A stretch of DNA of 64,000 nt from an uncultured bacterium (lineage in GTDB: Bacteria; Bacteroidota; Ignavibacteria; Kapaibacteriales; UBA4661), in NCBI GenBank assembly GCA_937899715.1, contig CALCNX010000121.1:1-64000 (forward strand), given 5' to 3'. Below, piece by piece: positions 55,801 through 64,000 of this stretch (positions are counted from its first letter, which is position 1; each line of letters opens with the position of its first letter). The notes under the pieces were generated by a model. The model did no database searches. It was not told where the DNA came from and saw only the letters and a list, made by a program, of their open reading frames with translations. Both the position numbers and the translations under genes were made by a program.

Positions 55801-58800
55801 ACCAGAACACGCAAATTCGGCAGCCGCCCAATGCTGTCTGGCAGCGCTCCTGTGAACTGATTCCCACCCAGACGCACTTCTTCAAGCGTTGCGACCGACG
55901 GAATCCATTGCGGAAAGACACCTTTAACGCCGTTATCGGTAAGGTCGAGAATACGCAATGCCGTCAGTTCGCGCAAAAGTTCGGGTAATTGCCCTTGCAG
56001 ATTATTGTCCGCAAGGCGTATTTGCGTAACGCGCCCGCCCTCAACCGTAACGCCTGCCCATTCAGAAACGGGGTCGGCAGAGAGCCAGCGATTAGTCGCT
56101 CGGTTCGTCCACGCAGCACCGCCCAGACTATCGTAGAGAACGCCCAGAATCGAGGCTTCGTATTCAATACGCGAGAGCACCTTAATTTCCTGAGTGGACT
56201 GCGCCGTGCCTCTGGCTCCTGTGATGCGGATAAGTCCCGTCGAACCACTGCCCACAACAACCGTGAGCACGGAATCGGAGCGTATCGAAAAACTGGCTGC
56301 GGGCACATTTCCAATAACAACGGACGTTGTGCCATTAAAATTCCCGCCGCTAATGGTAACAGTAGCACCGGAAACGGCAAAGGCGGGAGTGAAACTTGTA
56401 ATATATGGCGAAGGAATAATAGTCATTCGCACGGTGGAAGTGGTCGAGCCGCCCAAAGTCGTGATACTCATCGTGCCGCTTGTACTCAAGCGCGATACTC
56501 GCACCAGAAGTTCAGTCGGCGAGACGCTCTGCACAATGTCTGCTGTACCGCCGCCAATCGTTACATTCCTCACCCCCGTCAAGAACTGCCCTCGCACCTG
56601 CACAATGGAGCCAAAGGTAGCATTCAGCGGTGAGATAGACGTGATGACAGGTTGCACCGACGTAACAAAAAATTCGGATGTTGTGCTTGCCGTTCCTAGT
56701 GTGCTATTCACAAAGACAGCGCCACGCGTCGTTCGCGGCGGCAAAGCACCCACCACGGCAAATATTTGTGTGGTCGAAACCAATGTTACGCTCGTGGCAC
56801 TTGTTCCGGCAATACTCACAGCAACATCGCTCGTAAAGCCGCGACCCGAAATACCGACAAGTGTTCCTGCCGTACCTACAATCGGACTGACATCGGTTAT
56901 TGCCAAAGCAGGCTGTACCTCGAACCGTGCCGAGGCAGTTGTGGTGCCCCCGGGCGTAGAAATGCGGAGATTAGCAGTTGTGGAGCCTCGCAGTGGCAAG
57001 CGAATCGTCATCTCGGTAGAAGACAGAATTGAAACGATGGCAGCAGTCACATTACCAATGGTTGCTTGGGTGGCGAATAATAAATCTCTCCCGCGCACAA
57101 GCAGCGTGGAACCTGCGACGGCAGCAGTAGCAGGCAAACCATTAAAGAATGTTGCTGTTACCGTCGGCTGCGGGGAGTAAAAAAACACCGTTGCCGTTGT
57201 GACTTCCCCACCGGGCGTACGGACAACGATTGTACCCGTTGACCCTTCCAGCACAGCGACACTTATCTGTGTGGGCGAGTTCACCGTCACCGAAAGTACT
57301 GGAGCACCGCCAATAAGCACACTGCTGATTTGGCTTAGATTCGTGCCGGTAATAGTAATAACGGAGCGCCGAGTGCCAATAGTAGGCGTAAAGCTACTAA
57401 TTGTGGGCGGTAAGAAAAACGTAAAACTATCGGTCGTCGTAGCAACGCCGCCAAGCGTTCCCAGACGAATTGCTCCCGAAACATCACGGTTAGGGCATCG
57501 TACTTGAACGAGCGTGTCCGTGCGGGTAATAATCGGTAACACATTTCCGCCAAACGTTACCGATGCCGTCGAAGAAAGATTTCGTCCTCGCAGAGTAACC
57601 ACCGTATTAAATCCGCCATTGAGCGGCGTAATAGCAGTGATTTGCGGTGGAGGCGCATATACAAACGTCGTGGGCGAAAATGCTGTGCCTCCGATGGTAA
57701 CAACGCTCACCGGACCGGTCGAACCATTATTCACCGTTGCACGAATCACGGTCGGCGCAACAATCTCAAAACTTTGCGCAGGCGTACCGCCAAAGAATAC
57801 TTGTGTTGCTGTCGAAAGATTCAGCCCTGTAATTGTTGCGACGGTAGCATTACCGCCCGTGGTAGGAGTAACACTGGTGATGAGAGGTAATGGTGTGGCG
57901 TTACCGACGGCAAAGAACGATGGACCCACGCCGCTAACTGTAAAGATATTGCTTCGCAGCACCGTTCCTGTAAACATACTACCTATCAGCGAAAATGTGG
58001 CGTTGGTAGCATTTGCACTCGCAAAGACAGACGACGATACAAATAAGGGTGCGGTAGTGCGCACTGCCGTCAATACAAGTTGTGAGTAATCTCCGGCAAG
58101 CGCAGGCTGTACCTGCCAGTAATAATTACTGAGTGAAGCCAAGCCTGTACCAAGCGTTCCGCTTGCAAGCCCTGTCAATGCCTCTACGATAACACCGGGA
58201 TTGCCTGCGCCCGTCATAGCATCAGAAATGCTGATCGGAAAGTACGAACCAAATTTTCCAACCGGAAAAAAGAATAATGACGTACCGTTTTGATTTGCCC
58301 CCATACGCCGAAGCATTTGCCCCAGCACAAAGGAAGCCGACGAGCCGCCCTGAACGGCGCTGAGAGAAGTCGTCTCAATACGAACTTGGGGTGCGTATAG
58401 ATAGCCCTGCTGCAATGACAGCAACGTGGTGATTGGCAGCACCGATACACACGTTAGCGTTGCTCCGGCGCGATTCAGCGTCAGACTGCCTAGGTTGTTC
58501 GGTCCGCCCTGCCAGTTGAACTCGCCCGTTATTGTTCCTGTTCCGGCAAGCGTCAAACTCCCACCTCCGCCGCCGGAATTATCCTGAAACATAGACCCCG
58601 TAACAAACGTGATATTTCCGTTCCACGTCAGCGTTCCGGCTTTCAAGTCAATGATTCCGGTTGCATTAGCAGTAAAAGAGCCATTTTGCGAAAGCGAAAA
58701 GCCCGCGCAGTCTAGTGTGCCGTTCACTGTCAAAACACCGTTGATTGATTTGGCACTGTTCAGTTGAAGGCTTGTATTGAGCACAATTTGCACATCGCCG

Positions 58801-59648
58801 GGCATGGAAGCAGGAAGCTCGCCGTCGGTAACAACTGCGCCGGTGGCATCATACTGTAGCTGCGCATTCGGTGTTCCGGTTTGGTATTGAAATGTTCCCG
58901 CAGCAGCCGTTACGTTGCCCGTTCTCCGCAAAAAAATCGTCCCAGGCGAAAGCACAACCGTGTTCGCACCGCCATTGAACGCATGATTTTGCGCTCCACA
59001 GTCGAAGGTGCCTCTCTGTACGGTCAGCGAACCCGTAAGCGTAATGCCGTTGTCCATTTGAAGCGCCCCGGCAGTAGGCGCACTTTGATTATTAACTGTG
59101 ATGGACTGCGCTCCGGTGATGGCAGTGCCCGTAGCAAAGCCTGAAATCTGGGTTGCGGCGGCGGCATTGAAAGTATAGCTTGCTGTAGGATTGAATGTGC
59201 GTGTTCCGGTTACTTGCACAACACCACCATTGACACCGCCCGTATGTGCTGTGATGAGCGATGCACCTGCTTGAAGGTCAAAATCACCCGTTCCCGTCAC
59301 GGCAAATGCCTGTCCGTCGAATGCACCGCCCGTTTGTACTTGCAATACCACCCCGGCACCAAGAGCAAGATTGGCAGTAATAACTGCCGTGCGACCACTT
59401 GGCACAAGAAACCTGTCGGCTGCCGTCGTAAAGTTTGCCGGCGTTGCACCGCCACCTGCCAATACCGTATTCCAACTTGCCAAAAGCGTTGCGTCACCGG
59501 ATTGATAAAAATAATCAACCGCAAGCAAAGGCGATGTCGGCACGGCAAAGCTAACGATGGCGAGGAATATGAGCCTGCATAAACGGGAATGCAGAACCAA
59601 GCCTTTCCCAAAGTCAGTGCGGAGCGTTCGATTTTTCAAGGCAAGCAT
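52881..59648 (-). CDS. giant T9SS surface protein 4 (minimal architecture)
   Basis: A 2255-residue secreted protein, the shortest complete family member. I prefer the ATG of MLALKNR, 23 codons inside the open frame, with a long-n-region signal peptide cut after LLA (43). One beta-helix module follows (VDYFYQSGDATLLASW, about 44-585), then seven IPT/TIG domains (586-1160). The LRR region (about 1165-1545) has a canonical N-cap (LYDSLGGAAW then WAGVTVEGGRVTQIRL) and is interrupted by a Ser/Ala-rich insert. Ig-like, FN3-like (MQWTRVDNAILYEV), two ASH-like, cohesin-like (RFNRQVLAL) and the T9SS signal (QPNPVLDVGHITYSV to QIRR) complete it. Its layout is the family's basic plan. An adhesin or binding role is inferred. 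Confidence 0.93.
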   Translation of the reverse strand: MLALKNRTLRTDFGKGLVLHSRLCRLIFLAIVSFAVPTSPLLAVDYFYQSGDATLLASWNTVLAGGGATPANFTTAADRFLVPSGRTAVITANLALGAGVVLQVQTGGAFDGQAFAVTGTGDFDLQAGASLITAHTGGVNGGVVQVTGTRTFNPTASYTFNAAAATQISGFATGTAITGAQSITVNNQSAPTAGALQMDNGITLTGSLTVQRGTFDCGAQNHAFNGGANTVVLSPGTIFLRRTGNVTAAAGTFQYQTGTPNAQLQYDATGAVVTDGELPASMPGDVQIVLNTSLQLNSAKSINGVLTVNGTLDCAGFSLSQNGSFTANATGIIDLKAGTLTWNGNITFVTGSMFQDNSGGGGGSLTLAGTGTITGEFNWQGGPNNLGSLTLNRAGATLTCVSVLPITTLLSLQQGYLYAPQVRIETTSLSAVQGGSSASFVLGQMLRRMGANQNGTSLFFFPVGKFGSYFPISISDAMTGAGNPGVIVEALTGLASGTLGTGLASLSNYYWQVQPALAGDYSQLVLTAVRTTAPLFVSSSVFASANATNATFSLIGSMFTGTVLRSNIFTVSGVGPSFFAVGNATPLPLITSVTPTTGGNATVATITGLNLSTATQVFFGGTPAQSFEIVAPTVIRATVNNGSTGPVSVVTIGGTAFSPTTFVYAPPPQITAITPLNGGFNTVVTLRGRNLSSTASVTFGGNVLPIITRTDTLVQVRCPNRDVSGAIRLGTLGGVATTTDSFTFFLPPTISSFTPTIGTRRSVITITGTNLSQISSVLIGGAPVLSVTVNSPTQISVAVLEGSTGTIVVRTPGGEVTTATVFFYSPQPTVTATFFNGLPATAAVAGSTLLVRGRDLLFATQATIGNVTAAIVSILSSTEMTIRLPLRGSTTANLRISTPGGTTTASARFEVQPALAITDVSPIVGTAGTLVGISGRGFTSDVAVSIAGTSATSVTLVSTTQIFAVVGALPPRTTRGAVFVNSTLGTASTTSEFFVTSVQPVITSISPLNATFGSIVQVRGQFLTGVRNVTIGGGTADIVQSVSPTELLVRVSRLSTSGTMSITTLGGSTTSTVRMTIIPSPYITSFTPAFAVSGATVTISGGNFNGTTSVVIGNVPAASFSIRSDSVLTVVVGSGSTGLIRITGARGTAQSTQEIKVLSRIEYEASILGVLYDSLGGAAWTNRATNRWLSADPVSEWAGVTVEGGRVTQIRLADNNLQGQLPELLRELTALRILDLTDNGVKGVFPQWIPSVATLEEVRLGGNQFTGALPDSIGRLPNLRVLVADRNRLTGVLPQSLCSLATAREINVNQNALSGTIPPCLGGLPLLQSLDLGQNAFTGTIPPELGNVTTLQSLYLHRNQLTGTIPESFGNATVATVTVAASASSKNASALTAANALRRLWLGGNKLTGEVPETLRSLTSLEELLIENNQLTGESIMRILPALPNLQTLDIGRNTFTGSVSADLGNLRRLRFLSLRSNTFSGTLPSTLGNLDSLQTLYVDSNSFSGTVPAQLGALRNLQTLGLSYNKFTSLPRMSAILSALAVQGNNLQFGDLQTNAAVTDFIYIPQDSLGAVRDTGIVIGNPMLLAIAVSGRDNLYQWFKDGVQVQATSATIGYRIEQFMPQDTGSYVCAITNRLVDKLTLYSRPIRVHGVEPRPPSQAPDLVFPQNGANFIAFNPTMQWTRVDNAILYEVQVSQLRDFSLIATTASVRSADTTLTTINTRMEGLQPLTQYFWRVRALNGVNIASAWSGLNSFVTAPPGSAVAVSSVNFGNVVLGESVSDFAFLTNLTDQDLTILDVDGNDNEFSFRIPLDVRGLRLRAGQTFSIRGITFAPRSPGTKTASVTVKYIPPAGDTSSTRLENVLIGRGTPIKADSVNFDTIRVGKTAQTLALIGNRGGPSTRVIITGAQIIGSANGFTVDSLRSPLYINSGATSSVVVRCTPVNEGNLSATIRYTARFIQSTSRGDTVYFDTLTARVKAFARNERSGRDIGITVGIRPARGQESLPPGTSLNMEVYIASVTVANVDVGIGKLADYLPLSYTTIIRFNRQVLALGSIKPPLQAISNPDVANSLQRVFVSATTTSIVARDFPALLRDSVLFRFPCVAVAGETTQTAIELEYFRFAVDPSPTTVIPTPFIGERITFVEELRSGSFTARVSRAGGTRLIARAGTSATLSAMQPNPVLDVGHITYSVQEPTPAQVVLVDVFGRVMKVLADGEHAKGEFVASVPVSDLPSGTYFVVLRTPAAILTERVQIRR

Positions 59649-59902
59649 TGGTATCGGAGAAAAAATGAAACAGAAGCAAGGTGAACAGTACAAATAAAGC
59701 CAGATAATTTGAGACACGGGATGTGCTCACACTACAACCACAGAACCGCACAAGCTACGCACGGCAACGATTCTATCATGCCCGCACAAGCCCTTTTGCT
59801 TTCTTGGCTCTACTATTATCCGGCTATCGCCTTTTGTTCTCCAAAAATCATACCATTTTTTGTCAATCGTCAAGGCAGGATGACCTTTCTCAGCACAACC
59901 AC
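59649..59902. other. gap between giants 4 and 5
   Basis: A 254-base gap with neither a good terminator nor the paired G-tract motif found upstream of giants 1-3. Giant 4 may therefore be differently regulated or co-transcribed with giant 5. No gene is supported. Confidence 0.45.
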
Positions 59903-62900
59903 CTACCGCACCACCTGTAATCGCTCTGTAATTACCTCGCCAGATGAAGTCTTCATCCGAACCAAATACGACCCGCTTGCCAGACGCGAGGTTTCCAAGC
60001 GCAGCGAATGTGTTCCGGCTTCGTACTGTTCTCGGTTAGTGTTCATCACGACCATACCTTGCAGCGTCAATATATCAAAGGAAAGTGCTCCCGCAGTTTG
60101 CAAAGCAAATGCCAGTTCGACGGAATTATCAGCAGGATTTGGACTGAGCGCAAGTGTGGTTTTCACAGTGTCAACAGGAGCAATAAGCCGCTTGCCGCCT
60201 GCCCGCGAGACTGCGGCAGTGAAACTTGCGGTTAAACTATCCACTGAAGATTCGAGACTAATAATGACCTGACTTTTATCTGCCAGATTTTTTCCAGCAC
60301 TGGTCGTGTCCCAGAGAAATCGTGTTACGCGGAGCGTTGTGGCATCGGTACTTCCGGCAATGACGCGGCAGCGAATGCGCGTGAGGACGGAATCAAGCGC
60401 ACCCGCATCATCCGGCACCCAGCGCGTAGGCGTAATCGTGTACGTTACAAAGTCGCCCGAACTTGCCACTCGCCGCAAGGAAGATTCTCCCGCTTCGGGC
60501 ACGAGCACTTGACTATTAAAGACAATATCACCAGTGAACACGGGGTCAGCTGCACGATTCAACGTCCCGAGGGCGCATTGTGCCTGCTCTTTCGCAGTAT
60601 TTCCACAGGTAGAAGTTGCCAGATAATCCAGTTTTGTAATTTTAACACCCAGCGTTACTATCCCTCCCGGCGCAACCTGTTGTTGGTCTGCTATTAAGCG
60701 CGGGGCAATCGCTACGTCGCTCGTCTTCGGTGCGCGAATGCTGACCAGCATTGGAATGGACAACGTGTCGTTGACCATACCCAAAGAAGTTACAACTTGG
60801 GCGGTAAACCGCACATAGCCCCGAATTGTCGTCGCGGCGGTGTCGGCAGTCAGAATGCAACTCACATTCACAAATGCGCTTTCGTTGGGCTGCAAGGTGA
60901 TAGGTTTTACAAGTGGGTCGCTTAGTCTAAACTGTGCTTTGTTGCTATTCTCCGAACTGGTATCAGTTTTTGTTCCAATCGTTAGTGGGGTAAGAGAGAC
61001 ATTTGTTAATTGAATACTTTCTGTCTTCGTCAGCCCCGCGGTCAGCAAGCCAAAATCTACTTCCGCTCCCGCAAACACCAACGCACCGCCCGCGCCCGTC
61101 AGCACGGTGCCGAAAGAAACTTCCGTCGGAACGTTGCTGCCCGATGACGCGACCGTATAACCCACCACCACCGATGCGGTCTGCTCGCCAACATTGGTGG
61201 GCGTGAAGCGCACTTTCACAACAACGCTGCTATCCGGCTCCAAACGCACAGCACTTGTCAGTCCACCCGATTGGAACTGCCCTTGCGTGCCCTGCTCCAC
61301 GAGCCGAACACTCTGAACAATGACCGCCGCGCTGCTTAAATTCTGCACCGTCAAAGAACGCTCCACCGTTTTGCGAAGAAGCACACGCCCAAAATTTATT
61401 GTTTCCACATTCACCGTGCGTCCGGCAGGGATAGTTGTGAAGCGCCCCACATCCGACCATGCGCCTTGCAAGCCTTCGCTCACCGCCCGCACACGCCAGA
61501 AGTACGTGGTCAAATTCACTAGTGCTTGTGCTGCCGTGAGCGAGAGGCGTGTACGGAACGGGTCATTAACGGTTTGCTTTACGACCATTTCAGAAAAATC
61601 GCTTGTTGTGGAAATTTCGACTTCGTAGCTACTCGTATATGCAGTTGTTGACCACACAAGGGTCGGGGTGATGGTAACGCTCTGCGCTGCAAGCTGCGGC
61701 GCGATGAGAATGGGACGCTCAGACGGGGCTTGCGGCGGCAAGGCACGGAGCGACACCACACGGCGAATAAGCGTTAATTGTGAGGCGGTGCGGTTGCGCA
61801 CGTAGCACGTATATTCGCCCGTGTCTGCCCGCGCCACACGGTCGAGCTTCAGGACAGAATCCGTCGCTCCCACCAGCAGACGTGAGCCTTTGTACCACTG
61901 ATAATCATTCGCAAAGCCGCCTATTGTGCCCGACACACGAAATGCCCCAAAGACCCGCACAACAGTATCCATGCGGGCAAGCACACTGTCTTGCGGAGAA
62001 TAAACCGCCGAGCGTATTCCGGCGACGTTCCGTTCTAAACTTTCAAACGTAATCGCATTAAAAGCCACGTTCATCGAATCCATCGTCGTCCCGCTTGTTC
62101 TGCGGAGCTGCGGCAATGCTTTCAGACGATTATTTGCCATTGAGAAGCGTTTCAGTGTGGTAAGATTTGCAACCGAGTCCGTAAGCCCCGTAAAGGCATT
62201 GCTGTCCAGCCACATTGTCGTAAGGGCACTCAATCGCCCTATCTCAAGCGGCACTGCGCCGGAAAAATTATTTGCCCGCAGCGAGAGCGTTTGCAGTTGG
62301 CGGAGATTGCCCCAATAGGTAGGTAATGCTTCCGAAAGCTGATTACGACTTATGTCCAGACTTTGAAGCGCAGTCAGATTGCCGAAGGAAAGCGGCAAAT
62401 TACCGGTAAGACGATTGTGCGAAAGATTGACGGTGGTGAGCGCCACGCACTGCCCCACACTTGCCGGAATCACGCCCGAAAGCCGATTCCTGCTGAGGTC
62501 GAGAATACGCAAATTGGCAACACTTTGAAGCGAAGGCGTTCCATGCTTACTTTCTAAACCATTGACAGCAGCGACAACGACCGTTGCCTGCGTACCCAAC
62601 GTTTGAGGTATGACGCCGGATAATTGGTTGCCTGAGAGAACAAGCTCTCGCAAAGCAGTCATAGAGCCAATCGCGGCAGGAATTGAATCACTCAAGAGAT
62701 TTTCACTCAGGTTCAACACTTCGACCCGTTTCAAATCCCCAATGCAGCTTGGAATCGCACCAGAAAAACCGTTAGAATCCAAACGCACCTCGCGCAAATT
62801 CGGCAATGTACACAGTCCGCGCGGCAGGTCGCCCACAAAGCGGTTATTGCCCAAGTCCAGCACTTGCAGACTGGCAAGCGTGGAAAGAACGGGAACCACG

Positions 62901-64000
62901 CCTGTGAACTGGTTATTGCGCAAACGCAAGATTTCAAGCGTTTTCAAGGTTGCAATGGAACTTGGGAGCGCTCCTGTCAGTTGATTGCCGGACAAATCCA
63001 GCACTTTGAGCGCAGGAAGTTCTGCCAGAAGCGACGGCAACGAACCCTGAAGCCCGTTGTTCGCAAGCACAAGCCGTGTTACTTGACCATTTTCAACTGT
63101 TACCCCTGCCCACGAGGACACGGGTATTTCCGTCGCCCAATTGCGCTCGTTGAACCACGCACCACCGCCCGTGAGCGCATAGATACGCACCAAAACGCTG
63201 GAATCGCGCTGAATAGGCGTAAGACCTTCGCCGCCCGTGGAAGCAGAGACAAACCGAAAGACTGCAACCGATGTCGCTACGCCGTTTGGCGTTGTTATCC
63301 GCACCGAACCCGACGTAGCGCCCACAGGAACAATTGCCGCTAGCAGCGTTGGCGACACAACCCGAAACGATGCTGCGGTCACGCCACCGAACTGCACCAG
63401 CCCCGCATTCGCAATATTTTGTCCCGTAATGAACACCTCAGCACCCGCTTCACCTGTGGGCGGTGTGAAAGAGAAAATGCTGGGCGGCGGACCAAGTGAA
63501 ACAATAACTGTAAAAGATGAACCGCTCACTGCCTGCCCCTGCTGCGTTACAACGCGCACCGTGCCGGATGTGGCTTGTGCGCTGAGTGTCGCCACGATTC
63601 GCGTGTCGCTTGCTACGCTGAAACTTGCTACGGACACCCCGCCAACGCTTACACTCGTCACATTCACAAAATCAGTTCCGGTGATTTCCACACTCGCGCC
63701 CGTTGCACCGGAGGTAGGCGAAAAAGCGGTAATTGTTGGCGGAAAGAGGAAACGGAAGTCCTGCGTGGAGCGGACAGTACCGCCTGCTGCAATAACATCA
63801 ACTTTACCGCTTGCTCCTCCGGGTGCAATTTTTGCCCGAACTGACTGCGGCGAAACGGCTTGAATACTATCAGCTTTGATGCCGCCAAAGCTGACACTTG
63901 TTACACCCACTAAATTCGCACCCGTTATCTGCACCCAAGCGCCCGCGCCTGCGGACGGCGTGAAAGAAGTGATTTGCGGCGGCAGAACGTATTGAAAAAT
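59903..64000 (-). CDS. giant T9SS surface protein 5, N-terminal part outside the window
   Basis: The frame runs open to the right edge and its first visible codons already lie inside an IPT/TIG domain, so the true start is beyond the window; at least 1365 residues are present. Visible are three IPT/TIG domains, an LRR region with a canonical N-cap (IYALTGGGAWFNERNW then WAGVTVENGQVTRLVL) and about a dozen repeats, an insert after the ninth or so (ESKHGTPSLQS), Ig-like, FN3-like, two ASH-like, cohesin-like (VFNSQVLVPE, the most diverged of the five) and the T9SS signal (SPNPADNSVELAFAL to QVVR). It is closest to giant 4. It is likely a surface adhesin as in its paralogues. Confidence 0.92.
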   Translation of the reverse strand: MFQYVLPPQITSFTPSAGAGAWVQITGANLVGVTSVSFGGIKADSIQAVSPQSVRAKIAPGGASGKVDVIAAGGTVRSTQDFRFLFPPTITAFSPTSGATGASVEITGTDFVNVTSVSVGGVSVASFSVASDTRIVATLSAQATSGTVRVVTQQGQAVSGSSFTVIVSLGPPPSIFSFTPPTGEAGAEVFITGQNIANAGLVQFGGVTAASFRVVSPTLLAAIVPVGATSGSVRITTPNGVATSVAVFRFVSASTGGEGLTPIQRDSSVLVRIYALTGGGAWFNERNWATEIPVSSWAGVTVENGQVTRLVLANNGLQGSLPSLLAELPALKVLDLSGNQLTGALPSSIATLKTLEILRLRNNQFTGVVPVLSTLASLQVLDLGNNRFVGDLPRGLCTLPNLREVRLDSNGFSGAIPSCIGDLKRVEVLNLSENLLSDSIPAAIGSMTALRELVLSGNQLSGVIPQTLGTQATVVVAAVNGLESKHGTPSLQSVANLRILDLSRNRLSGVIPASVGQCVALTTVNLSHNRLTGNLPLSFGNLTALQSLDISRNQLSEALPTYWGNLRQLQTLSLRANNFSGAVPLEIGRLSALTTMWLDSNAFTGLTDSVANLTTLKRFSMANNRLKALPQLRRTSGTTMDSMNVAFNAITFESLERNVAGIRSAVYSPQDSVLARMDTVVRVFGAFRVSGTIGGFANDYQWYKGSRLLVGATDSVLKLDRVARADTGEYTCYVRNRTASQLTLIRRVVSLRALPPQAPSERPILIAPQLAAQSVTITPTLVWSTTAYTSSYEVEISTTSDFSEMVVKQTVNDPFRTRLSLTAAQALVNLTTYFWRVRAVSEGLQGAWSDVGRFTTIPAGRTVNVETINFGRVLLRKTVERSLTVQNLSSAAVIVQSVRLVEQGTQGQFQSGGLTSAVRLEPDSSVVVKVRFTPTNVGEQTASVVVGYTVASSGSNVPTEVSFGTVLTGAGGALVFAGAEVDFGLLTAGLTKTESIQLTNVSLTPLTIGTKTDTSSENSNKAQFRLSDPLVKPITLQPNESAFVNVSCILTADTAATTIRGYVRFTAQVVTSLGMVNDTLSIPMLVSIRAPKTSDVAIAPRLIADQQQVAPGGIVTLGVKITKLDYLATSTCGNTAKEQAQCALGTLNRAADPVFTGDIVFNSQVLVPEAGESSLRRVASSGDFVTYTITPTRWVPDDAGALDSVLTRIRCRVIAGSTDATTLRVTRFLWDTTSAGKNLADKSQVIISLESSVDSLTASFTAAVSRAGGKRLIAPVDTVKTTLALSPNPADNSVELAFALQTAGALSFDILTLQGMVVMNTNREQYEAGTHSLRLETSRLASGSYLVRMKTSSGEVITERLQVVR

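Noticed and set aside
46252..57180. Plus-strand frames of 261 and 328 codons (46252-47037, 56194-57180) opposite IPT regions
   Set aside because: Rich in Pro, Val and Thr and mirroring the Gly/Thr/Val codons of the IPT domains on the other strand; no start signal or motif.

Overview
The window looks chromosomal and comes from a Bacteroidota/FCB-group bacterium. Five very large secreted proteins end in the type A C-terminal sorting domain of the type IX secretion system (T9SS). Start codons generally lack Shine-Dalgarno sequences, and one promoter matches the Bacteroidota TTTG-N20-TAnnTTTG form. The mix of plant-type LRRs, IPT/TIG arrays, WG repeats and giant T9SS adhesins suggests the Chlorobiota/Kapabacteria/Ignavibacteria side of the group; that placement is inference. 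I saw no rRNA, tRNA, insertion sequence, phage gene or CRISPR array.

Positions 1-16000 hold ordinary genes. A 5'-truncated HEPN/Abi-C-like gene opens the window. Next come a Bcp-type peroxiredoxin, a DUF427 protein and IspH. They are followed by an unusual ClpB piece (M-domain plus second AAA+ domain only), translationally coupled by an ATGA overlap to an OmpA/VWA/SPOR envelope protein, and then an outer-membrane beta-barrel. A secreted WG-repeat protein overlaps a secreted YD-repeat protein by one base (TAATG). A six-helix HAMP class III adenylate cyclase follows. An aldehyde-metabolism cluster closes this part: DUF779, an AldB/AcoD-type aldehyde dehydrogenase, an arylamine N-acetyltransferase and an AraC-type regulator.

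Positions 15991-64000 (three quarters of the window) are a head-to-tail array of five giant paralogous genes, all on the minus strand, of 4119, 4262, 3410, 2255 and at least 1365 residues. They share one C-terminal cassette: IPT/TIG array, plant-type LRR solenoid with an interruption at a fixed place, Ig-like, FN3-like, two ASH/choice-of-anchor-D-like domains, a cohesin-like sandwich and the T9SS signal. The N-terminal halves differ: one or three beta-helix modules, two beta-propellers plus nine He_PIG repeats (gene 1), or a duplicated module around a cysteine-rich domain (gene 2).

A single orphan NarL-type response regulator sits between giants 1 and 2, with a terminator hairpin ending just before its start codon. 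The upstream regions of giants 1-3 each carry a pair of T-tract/GGGG motifs about 20 bp apart. My best candidate for an undescribed system is therefore this array: a family of surface proteins with a constant base and diversified tips, possibly under coordinated control.
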